A stretch of DNA of 64,000 nt from Ricinus communis (taxonomy: Eukaryota > Streptophyta > Magnoliopsida > Malpighiales > Euphorbiaceae). How positions within the stretch are numbered: position 1 is the first letter of the stretch; each line of letters starts with the position of its first letter. Shown here in pieces: positions 46,727-59,808 of this stretch. The notes beneath the pieces are model-generated. The model was not told where the DNA came from. It saw only the letters and a list, made by a program, of their open reading frames with translations, and did not search any database. The position numbers and the translations under genes were made by a program. The DNA lies in contig NC_063262.1 of assembly GCF_019578655.1 (NCBI RefSeq), forward strand, positions 3,417,582 to 3,481,581. Direction: 5' to 3'.

Positions 46727-49700
46727 CTATGAATATCCAGCAGCTGCATTGTCCTCTACCATGACACTTTCCTTTATCTCATGTATCATCTTCAGCACCT
46801 GCCACATTGCCGGTCTCTGTTCTGGTGATGTCAAGCTACAAACACTGGCAACTTCAGTAAGCATTCCAAGCTGGTTATCTTCTGCGCCATCACCTTCCCT
46901 CACTGTTCTGACCCAGTCCAACATATCAGCAGGCGCAAGAAAAGGATGGTGAGATGGATGTTTACCAGTCAAAAGCTCAAGTAATAGGACGCCAAATGCA
47001 TAAACGTCAGATTTAGAAGTAGCTCGACGGTTAGAATTGCGGGTCTCAGGTGCTTTACATGCTGTGGAGTCGGGATCTTCAGTAGTGGAAGTGTCTGCAA
47101 GGCTGGCAAGGCAATAGTCTGTGATGCAGGCCTCAAAATCAGGTCCAAGGAGAACATTGGATGATTTCAGGTCGCCATGAACTAGCTTTGATGCTTGGTG
47201 GATGTAGGCAAGACCCTGGGCCACATCTTCTGCTATTTTTAAGCATGATGTCCAGTGTAGAGGTTTTGCTCTTGTCGATCTTGAACCTGTCGGCATTTCT
47301 CGTCAGTTACAAGAAAAAAGGGATCAACATCCAAAATGAATACAAAAAGCAGCACCCTTCATTATTGGATAAGCGTCCTCAAGAAATCTCCAAAAAGGGG
47401 AACACCAAGAAGGAAAGCATCATAAACCAAATAATTATTTTTCTCATTCATCAGAATAACCAGTATGTAAATAAATGAATGAACTATCAGTAATCACCAC
47501 TAGCATCGCTGCATCGCTAACAATAATAGTGCCAACCCTGAGGATCTGGTCTAGAAAGCACATAATTTTGTATCATTAGAAACTGTTGGTTTGTTTTACA
47601 GAAGAGACGAGAATAAAATTGAGAGAAGAAGATTGATTGTTATTGATGGCATAATTTCATAATTAAATACATTGATTTAAAAACTGAAAAAGCAACTAAC
47701 TAGCTGAAAATCAGCAACTGCCAACTAATGCCACTAAGGCACTAACTGCTTAACAAACTCCCAAAGACTTGGTAAAAGAAATTAAATTGAACATGAGAAA
47801 AAAAAAAAAACAAATTAATCACTGATGCACACATTCAAACAGAAACCTAACTGCCAAACAAGAGCTATTTGATTAAAAGATGTGATAAACATAGGTCTTC
47901 CTAGCCGCATGGAAGTGTTATGGCATCAAATATGCCATTACCAAGCATGAAAGACGCAGTAGGTTTCCTAATTCGTTCTAAATCATCTAGTCTTAGATCT
48001 CCTAGATAAAAAATCCTTACTTATATGTCACATGGATTTTCTGATTGGGACAACATGCTTTATCAGATTATCTTAACTTGCCAAACAGCATAAAAAGCTG
48101 TAATTGAGTATCATGAATTGCATTTCTTGGTCTTTAAATTTGATGAACGCAAGAATATATATAGATACATAGTCTCACTGCTGCCCAAACCTCCACAACT
48201 ACATCGATTGAGTAACCTTTGATCTAGCTAAGCTCGCATATCCAGCCACATATAGCGCTATGCAGAGCAAGATGAATAGTGCGAACCCAACTAGAGTTAA
48301 ACATTCTATTTTCTCAAATCATACACCAATTATTTTTGCCGATAGTTGAAGATTAACTTCAGTAAACAAATAAAACAAACAAGTAGACAAGAAGAGCAAA
48401 ATGGACTACCAATGTTTACAGACCCACACATCAAAAGGTGAACATTTGCTGAATGAGGTTTAGAACTAGTCAATGCAGAAATTAACTGTAAATTTGCTTC
48501 ACAGCAAAAAAACAAAAAAATATATATGTGTCAATTTCTGTACTGCCCATGTTTCAAGATCTGCCTATAAGCATGATCTGGATTCTCTTAAAGAAAAACT
48601 ACAGTAATAGGACAAAATATTGCCAATCTCACGATGAATTACGGCCGACACCTTAAAATAAAAAAAATAAAAATAAAAGAATTTGAAAAAGGAAACCTAT
48701 GCTTTTAATAATTGATCATCTTGAAAGTTACAGCGTGATTGTCGGCGTAGCTCCAAAAAAATAAAGAAGAAAAAAGCATTAAAGTCCAAAGCCTAGAAAG
48801 AAAGCTGCACAGCTTATCAGGATTAAAAGCCACAAGTTCTGATCGATGCTGGAAGTGAAAGAAAGAGCACCACATATACTCACATTTCACCAGCCAATGA
48901 ACGAAAATAACACATCAGAAAGTATAATAGCTAAATGCGGGGTAGTAGTGGGCTAATACTGTAGTTCCATGTGACACATGATATATGAATTTGGTACACA
49001 CGTGGCTCATGTTTCCCATCAATGTATTGAATGCAATAAAGGACATAGTTCCAATCAATCCTCAAATATCCTTAAAAGACAAAACCTTAATTAAGATAAT
49101 TGCCATATCACTCGCAATGTAAGCATGAATATAAGAAATAGTGAAGCAAAAACAAATAAGATGTATAAATACCATGAATAAGATTCGAGAGGCTGCCATT
49201 GGGCTGATATTCATACATCACAAGTCTCTCTCCTTTAGCTTGAAAATAAGCCACAATCGGCACCAAATTAGGATGCTTAAGCCCACCAACAGCTTCCATA
49301 TGCGATTCGAAAGCATCGGCACTAGTAACAGCAGTTTTACTAGCATCAAGCCTTTTTACTGTGACTATTAGCTGATTATCAAGTACAGCCTTATACGTAG
49401 TCCCTATCGTACCCCTTCCAAGTAACTCCGCGGACGCTCTCATTAACTGCTCTAATGTATACATTTGTCTCATATTTCCACAAAATATTAAACCACCGCT
49501 CTTTTGCGGTTTTTTCAGTTCTTGAATCTCAATTACGTCTTTAGTTTGCATATTCATTTCTACTTGAATTTGATCGTTCTTTGTATTAATAAAAGCTTCA
49601 GGTTGCGATGTTCGTTTTTCTTTCTCATTTGAATCTGTTTGTTTTCTAAGCAAAATAAAAAATATGCATAAAAGAGATAAAACTAACAAAGCAACACCAA

Positions 49701-50583
49701 CAGCAAACCCTAGAATGACACTAGTTCTCTTGTGTTTCTTCGGGGACGATGACGCCGGCGGAGACAAAACTACAACTCCGCCGCCGCCTTCCGCCGTAGC
49801 GCTCTGGCCTAACGGAGCCGCCGGCGACGTGGCATTTGGCGAATCAAAAAAAGGAGAGCGAAGCCTAGCACATGCTTTGTTAATAATCTCGCCGCAGAGA
49901 TCAGGGTTTAAAGAAAACGACGAGGTATCGAACTTCGAAAGAGTAGGCGTAAGTGGAATAGGGCCTGTGAGATTATTACCTGAAACATTGAAGAACGCCA
50001 ATAAAGACTGGTTTAACGGCGGGAGAGTTCCGTTAAACCGGTTAAATTCTAACTGGAGGGAGTTAAGCCGGTCCAGAGAAGACAGCTGAACCGGGATCGA
50101 ACCGGTGAAATTATTAAAAGAAAGATCAAGAACAGTGAGCCTATGAAGGAACAAAATAGAAGGAGGAAAAGAAGCGGAAAAGGAGTTATGGCTTAAAAAG
50201 AGAGATTTCAAGTTATAGAGAGGTGAAAGGTCAGGAACGGGACCGGTAAGCGAGTTGTTTTGGAGGCTAAGGACGCGAAGCTGGTCAAGCCGGGAGAGAG
50301 AGTAGGGAGCGAAGGTGCCTCGTAGAGAGAAGCTCTCGAGCGCGACACGTACAACACGGCCTTGTGCGCATTTGACACCTTGCCATTGGCAATAATCGAA
50401 ACGCTCGTGGAGTGTGTAGAGAAGCTTGTTGTCTAAGTCGGCATTTGATTTGAAGGAGAGGAGAGAAACGGCGTCGGATGGGATAAGGTAGGTGGTTGTT
50501 TGGGAAAGAGTAGAGAGGGCGAAAGAGAGGAGGAGGGAGAGGAAGAGAGAGGCGTCTGTCATTTGAGTTAGTGGCAAAGGCAA
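46727..50583 (-). CDS. LRR receptor-like pseudokinase, At5g67200/At3g50230 type, two exons
   Basis: Plasma-membrane receptor-like protein, probably signalling without normal kinase activity. Exon 1 is 50583-49173 and exon 2 is 47286-46727, joined across a 1886-bp intron (ATTCATG then GTATTT; GACAG then GTTCAAG) in matching phase, giving 656 aa. Domains: signal peptide about 1-28; LRRNT_2 with the Cys pair 65-72; about five LRRs at 97-215; a Pro/Ser/Gly-rich stalk; transmembrane helix 288-312; kinase-like domain from about 385. The glycine loop [13 protein letters not shown] (388-400) and Lys410 are present. HRD is HGD (507-509) and DFG is DYC (527-529), as in the group UniProt calls probable inactive receptor kinases. 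A second Met at residue 8 is a possible start. The ligand is unknown. Confidence 0.93.
47287..49172 (-). other. Long intron of the LRR receptor kinase gene
   Basis: This is the single 1886-bp intron between the two kinase-domain exons. It is AT-rich, with no open frame that matches a protein and no clear transposon ends. Confidence 0.8.
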
Positions 50584-52290
50584 CGCATATTTGTGCAGAG
50601 CTCAAATGGTTATGATGCGATGATGGTGTTTTTGAGAGAGAGAGAGAAGGGTTTAGTTTGGGAAGCAGCTGGATTTTGTAGTGGAGGAATCAGGAAGTCA
50701 CGTGGGAGTGGGGACGAGGAATGGTGAATATTGAAGAAATTTGGTTGCCTTTATTCAGTTCAGGCGCGTGACACACTGCATATTCTTGTTCAAAATAATC
50801 GACGCAATACGACGACATCCATGATTCTGTTAGTGTTGAGCTTTGCTTACAACGGGTCTTCTTGCTCTATCTTATTCCTCAATTCAAATTTAATTGAACC
50901 GATTTTCCTTACTACAATAAGCTTATTCAAGAGTTAACAATTTTATTGTCTTTTGTCTTAAATTGCTGGCACCTGATTATGTGCCCGCTGTATTCAAATA
51001 TTTTCTCTACGTCCTATTTTTAAATACTACTGTCTAAACTAACTAGACGACTGCTTGCCTTTTGGGCAAGCTAAAATAATATTAAATAATTTTAATATTT
51101 TTTTATGTAGATAATAATGAAATGTAATAAAATATATTAAAATATTATTTATTGAAATAAATATCTGAAAAAAAAAATTTAATTTAATTTATATTATTAA
51201 AAATAAAGGAGAAAATAATCTAGATAAATCATTAAGAGAAAAAAATAATATTTTAAAAAAATATACAAATATTTTCAAAGAATAAGGAAATACTATATAA
51301 GAAAGAAAAATTATATTAAAATATACGATAAAAAATTTAAAAAAAAATATATCAAATTGTATAAAAATAATTTAGAAAATAAAAAAAATATATTTAGAAA
51401 AGAGAAAATGTCTTTTAAAATGCTCTTTTTATATAGAGACTATTGATTTGAATTTAACTAATCTAGAATATAAAAAATAAAAAAATAAAGATAAATTTAT
51501 ATGTTCATAGAAAAAAATCATGACAAATATAAGAATAATGGGAAATTGAGTTGAAAAATATGGCATAACTTGTGAATAAAATAAAATAAATGGTAAAAAA
51601 ATAATAAATAAAATATAAGAATTAAGAATTTTTGTTTTTCTTTAAAAATAGGAGAATAAGAGTTAAAAGAATTAAAATCTATAAGATATATATAAAAAAA
51701 TGCTAAGTTTTCCTATGAGTGTTTATGTGGCAATATTTTATAAAGCTATGTCATATTGTTTTCCAATGAGAAAATGACACATGGCGTATATTCATAAAAA
51801 TATTAACTTATAAATATTTATAAAATAATTAATGTGATTTTAAATAATACTAATAATTAAAATGATTATAATAAATATAATAATTAATAAAGGTACTACA
51901 TATTAATAATATATCTTATTATCTCCCTAATAAAATATACGTCTCTGTTCATATTTAATAAAATAGTAAGAGAATAAAAATTTACATTTGAATCATAAAA
52001 ATAGTTAAAAGAAATTTATGACATATTAAAGAATTATTTAGTCCAATATAATAAATAAATAAAATTTTAATTTATATATATGTGATATTAAAAAAATAAT
52101 GATAAAAAATAAATAGCAAAAGTTCTAACAATATTATTTATTAAAAATAAGTTATATGAATATATGAGAATTTATTAGTGCAATAAAATGGATAAAGAGT
52201 TAAAATTGACAAGTATATATATTTCTCATGTTTATTTATCTTAGCATATAAAAATACAAGAATTTTATAAGAATGTATTATGATTTTTAT

Positions 52291-52326
<36 letters not shown>

Positions 52327-53689
52327 TGTCATAAAATAAAATGGAGATTTATTTTTATACTAATATAATTATAAATTGAATTATATAATATATAAATAAA
52401 ATTTTTAAATATAAAATAAATAAAACAATCATACAATGACATAAGCAAAGTTCTAGTTGTTATATATGAAAGAAAAAAAATAATAAAAGAAAAAACTAAA
52501 AAATTCGGATGCGAGATCAATAAAAAAAATAAAGCTAAAAAGTTTAAATGAAATAAAGTATCTCAAAAACACAATTTTAAGAGGAAAAAAATAAACTTAA
52601 GAAAAAAAAGAAATAATCTATAAAAATAATTATTGTAAATTAAGAGAAATACCTCTAAAATATTAAAAAAAAAAAGCCATGTAAAAAATAAATATGTTCA
52701 AAACTTTATATATATATATATATATTAAAAAAATTAAACTCTCTTTGCCATTTAAATTTCTTCTTACTTCTAATTTATTTATAATTCATGAAATGATTCA
52801 AGGACGGTAAATTACATAAAATTAGTATATGAGACTGAAATGTTTCATTAAAAATAAAGACTCTTGCTATTTAAATTAGATATTAAATATATTCTTACAT
52901 TTAGTTAATAGTTATTGAAAAATTATTTTATTTATAGCTAAATTCCATATTGAATGTGTTAAATAATACTAAATAAAATATAATTACAAACAAGATTTCT
53001 ATTAAGCAATTACTATAGAATTCATTTTAAAATAAAATTAATATTGTGCTTTAAATAAATTATAATATAATATAATTTATTAAAATTAAAAATTATTTTA
53101 GTCTTGAAATATATTGGCTTAATAATGCAGTTTTGATTTGAAAATTTTATTGATCTTATTATAAGTTAATTCAATTAGAACTAATTCCATAAATTTGAAA
53201 TGAATTTCCTTTAAACTAAATATATAAATTCTGAATTCCAAATAAATTCAATCAACTACTATAATAAAATCAGTTCAATTGACTTTAATTGAACCAATTT
53301 GAATTTAATATTGAAAAGAGTTAAGGCTACATTTAAATAGTTTAGTGTTTAAATTGATATAGAATAAGAAAAACAGTTGATAGTTTTATAAGCACCTCAA
53401 TTGAATCATTTTTCTTTAATAATTAAAGAATGCATTTTTCATATTCAACTTAAAAATACTGATTACCAGAATTCGATAGTGAATTATCAATAAGACCAAG
53501 CCTCTTGTTTCGAAATTTTACAGTAATATAATTTGAATAATTTATGTTCTTATAAATAGATGAAACTCTACGATTTTATTTGAGTTATTAATAATAAGAA
53601 TAAGATTTTATTCGTGATTTTTAAAATAATCAAGAGGACGTAGTCCTATCAAGTTGAATCGAAAAAAGAAGAAGAAGGATTTAAAGAAA
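50584..53689. other. Very AT-rich intergenic DNA upstream of the LRR kinase
   Basis: The first 150 bases should contain the kinase promoter and leader; GA-rich repeats are at about 50632-50648. A small perfect hairpin, GCTTGCC with GGCAAGC, lies at 51053-51071. From 51060 to 53650 the sequence is extremely A/T-rich with many poly-A and TA runs and no gene. It may be an old non-coding transposon, but no ends can be set. Confidence 0.6.
52295..52324. repeat. (TA)n microsatellite
   Basis: About fifteen TA units within AT-rich intergenic DNA. A shorter run lies at 52706-52726. Confidence 0.9.
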
Positions 53690-54138
53690 GACCAGAACTT
53701 CAGTTCTGAATGGAGTCCTCCTCCTCCAGGCCTCTGATGCCGCTGTCTCAGCTGATAAGGATGTAGCAGGAATTGCTGTAATTTGTAAAACTCCAGAGAA
53801 AAGCTGATTGATGGATATTCGAAAAGAATCAATGTTGCCGTGAGACTCACCAAACGTTACTCAGACTCTCATTGGCATTTTTGAAGGGGATTATCGGGTC
53901 CTATTTAAGGCCATTAGTAATAGTTCTTTTGTTTATTGGGAGATACATTCCATTTTACAAACTATTTGGAAGGAGCTTGCTCGTGTGCCTTCCTTTTCTT
54001 TTGTTCATTGGCCTGGGGGCTTGTATCAGCAACTGTGAAGGGAGCACTTTGTAGTTGCTGGTTAGCTACCTTACCTTGTATTTTTGTGGCTCTGTCGAGG
54101 GCTTTTAATTGATTTTTTTTCTTTTAAAAAAAAAAAAA
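53690..54138 (+). pseudogene. RNase H-like (RVT_3) remnant of a non-LTR retroelement, with poly(A)
   Basis: Read in successive frames, the plus strand gives DAAVSADKDVAGIAVICKTPE, then KLIDGYSKRINVAVRLT, then AISNSSFVYWEIHSILQTIW with KELARVPSFSFVHWP, then GLVSATVKGALCSCWLATLP. This is the order of the RNase H domain found at the C-terminus of many plant non-LTR retroelement proteins, with about three frameshifts. Fourteen bases of near-pure A follow at 54125-54138, as expected of a LINE 3' end. Only the end of the element is present, so it may be 5'-truncated. The open frame at 53872-54054 is a different phase and not real. Confidence 0.6.
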
Positions 54139-57100
54139 AGTAAAGTTTGGATTGAATTTCTGAGTGCATTCAAATTGAAGCTCCGGTGGAAATGGTGGTT
54201 CCGAGAAGGAGTTGACGGAGGCAGAAACTGCAATACAGAAATAGTATCGGATACCGATACAGATAATATATAAATAAAATAAATAAATATAAGAAAAAGT
54301 TGGAGACAGGCAGGACAGAAGACAGGACAGCATTCGTATATCCACCACCAATAAAACGCAAACTGAATCCTGTTGGAGTCCAATGGTCCCATCAAGTTTC
54401 GAATCAGGGCGTTTCTATTTCGAGTGGTGGTGGTGGATTAGCTTGACGTTAAAAATTCAATAGAGCGTGATTGGTTATGGAATGGGGTCACGCGCGCTCG
54501 TCAACTGGTGTAAATGTATGGAATTCTTATTTTGAGTATGCATTTCTTCTACGCACCACCACTGGAGAGTGACAATAAATTTTTCTGCTGCATAATCCCT
54601 TTTCTTAAAAAGAACAATTGTATCTGTATTAAAAGCATGAAATTATATATTTTTAAATAAAATTAACAACTTCACTTTCATCTTCTCTAAGCTATGCTCT
54701 AATATTTTTTCTAAATTAAAAATAAACTTTTCTAGTAAAATAAAAAATTTTAAAAAATATATAATAAAATCTTTCTATAATCATATATTTAAAAATATAT
54801 AAAATTTATGACTATAAAACTATTTGATTTAATAAAAATTTAAATATCAAAAAATTTCTTTATACTTAATATTTAATTTTATCAGCGAATAGCGACATAT
54901 GTTGTTTAGTGCCATCGAATGAAATATTATTTTCTCATAATCGTAATTTATTACATCGTCAATACGGTTAATAATTATCATAAATATATTTTTTTATATA
55001 TATTTTCAATATTTATTTTATTTTTTATACTAATATATATCTACTAATTCTTATTAATATAAAATATATTCGTATCTTCTCTGAAAAAGAGAAAAGGCAT
55101 TGAAGCCCAAATCCATGCAAGTTACCTTGCTGGGAATGAATAAAATATCTTTTTGTTTAGGAAGAAAATCATTTAATATCTTTATATTAAATACATATGA
55201 TCTACTTTTTATTTTAACTTATCATGATTAACATTATTTAAAATTTATATTATACTGTTAGATGCATCGCCTTCAACGAACTCCTATTAAATTGAATTTG
55301 ACTAATTCACGAGTAACTTGTTTTATTTCTAACCCTAATCATACTGACATTTTTACTGTTGAAACCTGATTTTTAAATCAAAGCCTCATGTGAATTTTTT
55401 TTTTAAGTGGCAAGATTAAGTTCTTAAACTTTAACTCATGTGTTTGGTGTTAATATAAAAATTATACTTCATATTCCTTTTTCAGAAAAACATAATCCAA
55501 TCCGGATTTTAATCTGAAATTATAGAGAATTATTCTTTATAAAACACCATTCAATTTTTATTTACTATATTGTGAATCACACCGATCTAATCTACTAAAT
55601 TGAAGGTAAAAATCTTAATTATTTAGGTGTGTTAATTGTTTGGTAACAACTAAATAAGAGTCTAAAAGGATATATCAAAAAGGGAGCTAGCTTAAGCCTG
55701 AATTAGGAGCAACATGGCATTTTATACACTTGAAACCAAACATATGCCATCATAGCAAATTTATTGGTTTGCAGCTTAAGTGTACGACAAGGCTGAATTC
55801 AATTGATTAACAATAGGTTAACTCTATATACTCACCTGCCTTTTCATTTTCTACTCATCCCCCTTTTCCCCTTTATCAAAACCCTTTTCTCTTTAATATG
55901 AAAGTAATCCTTTTATACTCTAATTCAAGTTTGGCTACTTTTTTTTTGTATTTTTTTTTTTATTTGCTTCCTTGTTGAGGTGTTATTGCACTTTATTTTC
56001 TTATTAGGGTATTTCTTTTTCAGATGTTTAACAATGTTTTTTTTTATAATTTATAAACATAATATGGAGGTCTTAATTCTATGATCCTAGAGCAAACAAT
56101 AAAAAAAAAAATTAATTGATTATTTTTTTCTATAAACTGATTTTATCAAATGTGTTTTTAAGAAAATGATCAATTTGACTATTTATTTCAAGACTATTAT
56201 TTTAATATTAAGAACTGTAGAAAAGAAGAAAAAAGAAAAAAGAAATATTAGTCTTGATTACATCCCAAAACTAGTCAAAAGTTTTAAAATGAAGGGGGAG
56301 GTTTATGTTAGAGTAACGATATTTACAAGATTAAATCATTGGGTACCATTTTGATTGATTGTTATGAAACTCTCAAGTTTGTCTCCACTTATAAAATTTG
56401 GTGGGATAGCATAGCACTAACAATTTCTTGGGTGCTAGTTAATTCAAGATAGAATCATGTTACCTTTTTTAGAAAGGCAGATCTCATCTTTCTAAAATCT
56501 AATCTAATCTAATCTTAGCCCACTTAAAAACATGTGCCAACCATAACATAAAAACAATAAATACCCTCTTTTCCTTTTTATTAATTCATCCATTTACAAT
56601 CCACAAAAGTTGGCAGATGTTGATGATGATGAAGGTGAATAATTGATGCTTTACTGTCTTATCAGTAAGGTTTTCTAGGCAAACTTATATGATGGTGATT
56701 GGGCCACCAAGCAATGCAAGACCAAAGCCCAAAGCAGTAGAATGAATGAATGAGCAAAAAACAACAAAAAAGAAAAGAAAAGAAAAAGCCTTTTTATTAT
56801 CAAAATCTGTGAGCTTTTTACACAAAAAGAAGAGATGAAAATGGTCTCTGTGATCATTATTATGGGTTAAGTTTTTAGGTGAAAATGATGGTGTAGCCCT
56901 TTGAATGAGATTCGTTGTCGGCAATACCCTAAAGCTCTGCATGTCCATTTCCATTTGAGTTGGGCTTCATTTGTCATCAACTGTAACTGGGCTATTGCCC
57001 TCTCCCATGGACTGCCATTTAGCAGATAGCATTTCTTCTGTCACTTCAAATCCATAAACTTTAAACTTTCAATCATCCATCAACTAGTTATTTAATACCC

Positions 57101-58821
57101 ATCGCAGCCGCCCGATTGACGTTTTTATTTATGAAAATTTAAAAAGATACCATACCATCACCATTCACTAAAATTATTAGAAAAATGCTTGCTACGTATC
57201 TCAAAGTGGTACAATATAAATTTGAAAGTTACATTAAAAAGAAAGAAACATTCATCATGATGTATTGAAATTTAAGTATGAAGGCTTGAATTTGAAATTT
57301 TTATAAACAGCTAGTGGATATCTTTTCTTAGACCTAAATTTAATGTTCTTTTCAATAATGTTAATGGTTAAGGAATAGCACATGGTATTATGTAACACAT
57401 GTACAATAATTGTAATGTAGAGGGATATATTTGATAGATAACACTTCAACTTCGAAGATGGGTTTGTTGGTAGAATGTCTAATATGTCAAAAGTTGAATA
57501 AAACAAATATTTTAAGGACCAATTAGAACATGTGTACGTGGTAGGTAATGCCTCCATTGTAACATTACAATCCATTCTCAAGAACTATTAGTAATCCCAA
57601 TCACTGATCCATATATATATTTTGAACATCTACATGTACTTGTGCTTGACATTGTTAGTTATAGCTACAATTGTCTACATCCTACACCAAATGAGAATAA
57701 CTTTAAGGAGGTAAAAATTTTTACAATTGATACGAAAAAAAATAAAAATAAATTAGAGTAAGGTTCATGACATTCAATATTAATTTATAGAGTAATTATA
57801 AAAAAAATAAAATTTATTATCTGAACGAGCAGAAAATATAATACAAATCTAAGTGGATAATATTTAAATTATATATTATTTTTATCCGTTATTTATATAT
57901 ACATTCGGATATATAAGTCATACTTATTAGACCTAATAAATGAATGCTTTCAAAATTTTATAGATGACATATTATTTTGAAAATTTAACTTATACATTAT
58001 ATTGGAAGATAAAGCAATCAGCATAGATATGGACTATACACTGTTAGCAGTTGAATTTGGGTAGATGGGGCGCAAATATATCTACGATTACAGTTGTTTA
58101 TAACATTGATAGACCCTTAACCAACTTATTTACTTTAATAGTATAAGATCAATGGTGGTAGCTAGAACTTAACTAATGATTAATTTCCAATTTGAATCTG
58201 CTGTTGCAGGTAATTTGTCTCACTCAAAAGGTAACATCTTGTTTACGAAATGCCTTACTTTTATATATGATTAATAGAAAACTTGTGACCTAATACAACA
58301 ATGAAGAAGGAAAAGCGACTTGTGGCTAGAAAATTAGTTATTGGGTCGCTAGAGTTACACCAGCTACCTTCCTCCCACCTGCTCCAGTCCAACCACTTCT
58401 GTGTTTTGCTCCCATTGCACATATTCTTCAAATTGATACTCCAAAAAGAAAAAAAAATTACATATTTTGTCATTTTGACCAATCACAATTGCATGGTAAT
58501 AACAACACATCTAAATTAAAATTTGAGTTTAAAAAAATGTGGTGTAATTAGGTTTTCTAGAATATAATCTTGGGTTGATTAATGGTAAAGTGACTAATGT
58601 CTTAATCGTATACATTTTTATTTTCTTCTTTTTGCTGATGTAGTATTGCTTCAAACATCTCCTTTGGCCTTGTAGCCAGCTGCTAACTCAAATCTTTAAA
58701 ATCATTCCTTCTTTTCTCATTTCCATCAAGATTCAAAAATCTTGACCATCAAAAAGAAAGAGGAAGAGAAACAGATTTCCCATTTTCTTGCTTCTCTCTT
58801 TCTCTTTGCAAGGAATTAAAG
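54139..58821. other. Intergenic region between the retroelement remnant and IRX15
   Basis: Mostly A/T-rich with scattered homopolymers. Small frames such as 56685-56954 (-) match no family I know. The last 120 bases before 58822 (CTTGCTTCTCTCTTTCTCTT) look like a pyrimidine-rich leader of the IRX15 gene. No repeats with clear ends are seen. Confidence 0.5.
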
Positions 58822-59808
58822 ATGAAGAATAATAATAACAACAACACAAAGCTCATTCTTCTTCACCCTTACATCCAAAAACAAGGAAGCTCCAATCGTT
58901 TATGGCTTCTTGCATTTGTCTCATTCTTCACTATTGCTTTTCTTGTTACACTTATCTACACTAGAGATTCCTTGCCCACTAAAGCCACCACAGCTGCCGC
59001 TACGGCTGCCATGACCGCCGCTGCCTCCTCCTCCATCTCTGCCAATGCACAACTGCCTACAGCAGTTATCAATACTCTCCTTCACTACGCATCAAGATCA
59101 AATGATAGCTTTCATATGTCCTACTCAGAAATCAAACCTATATCTGATGTTCTCAGAAAATGCTCGTCTCCATGCAATTTGCTTGTTTTTGGTCTAACAC
59201 ATGAAACCCTTCTCTGGAAAGCATTAAACCATAATGGACGAACAGTTTTCATCGAAGAAAATCGGTACTATGCAGCGTATTACGAAGAGCTACACCCAGA
59301 AGTTGATGTGTTTGATGTTCAATACACAACTAAAATGGGAGAGTTTAGAGAACTAATAACATCCACAAAAGATCAAATACGCAACGAATGTAGGCCAGTG
59401 CAGAATCTGCTCTTTTCAGAATGTAAACTTGGGATAAATGACTTGCCAAATCATGTTTATGAAGTGGACTGGGACGTGATTTTGATCGATGGGCCACGAG
59501 GAGATGGAGCAGAAGGACCAGGAAGAATGGCACCAATCTTCACAGCAGGCGTGCTAGCAAGAAGCAGGAAAGCTGGAAATGGGAAGACTCATGTTTTTGT
59601 GCACGATTATTACAGAGAAGTGGAGAAAGTGTATGGAGATGAATTCTTGTGCAGAGAGAATTTGGTTGAAGCTAATGACATGCTTGCTCATTTTGTGGTG
59701 GAGAAGATGGATGAGAATTGCTTCCAGTTCTGTCACAAGAAACCATCAAAATCAAAATCAAAATCAAAATCAAAATCAAAATCAAATCCTTCATCACCAA
59801 CATCCTAA
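58822..59808 (+). CDS. IRX15: IRX15/IRX15-like DUF579 protein, intact single exon
   Basis: Golgi membrane protein needed for normal secondary-wall xylan. IRX15 and IRX15-L of Arabidopsis are the family members closest in architecture; related DUF579 proteins (GXMT) methylate glucuronic acid on xylan. The frame has 328 aa: an Asn-rich cytosolic N-terminus, one signal-anchor helix at about 27-47, an Ala/Thr/Ser-rich stem (55-75), then the DUF579 domain at about 95-306 with FGLTHETLLW (123-132), IDGPRG (222-227) and HDYYREVE (261-268). The tail is a run of about seven Ser-Lys pairs encoded by an AAATCA hexanucleotide repeat. The ATG at 58822 follows a pyrimidine-rich leader. There is no intron. 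Confidence 0.93.
   Translation: MKNNNNNNTKLILLHPYIQKQGSSNRLWLLAFVSFFTIAFLVTLIYTRDSLPTKATTAAATAAMTAAASSSISANAQLPTAVINTLLHYASRSNDSFHMSYSEIKPISDVLRKCSSPCNLLVFGLTHETLLWKALNHNGRTVFIEENRYYAAYYEELHPEVDVFDVQYTTKMGEFRELITSTKDQIRNECRPVQNLLFSECKLGINDLPNHVYEVDWDVILIDGPRGDGAEGPGRMAPIFTAGVLARSRKAGNGKTHVFVHDYYREVEKVYGDEFLCRENLVEANDMLAHFVVEKMDENCFQFCHKKPSKSKSKSKSKSKSNPSSPTS
59744..59786 (+). repeat. AAATCA hexanucleotide repeat in the IRX15 coding end
   Basis: About seven units of ATCAAA give the Ser-Lys repeats near residues 309-321. The repeat lies outside the DUF579 domain and is likely to vary in length. Confidence 0.9.

Noticed and set aside
54105..54395. Overlapping minus-strand frames of 60-96 codons
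   Set aside because: All three overlap each other in different phases, start in the poly(A)/poly(T) tract, and are rich in Phe, Ile and Tyr from A/T runs.
56685..56954. 89-codon minus-strand frame between the retroelement remnant and IRX15
   Set aside because: It has no recognisable domain, no splice partner and no conserved start. It remains possible but unsupported.
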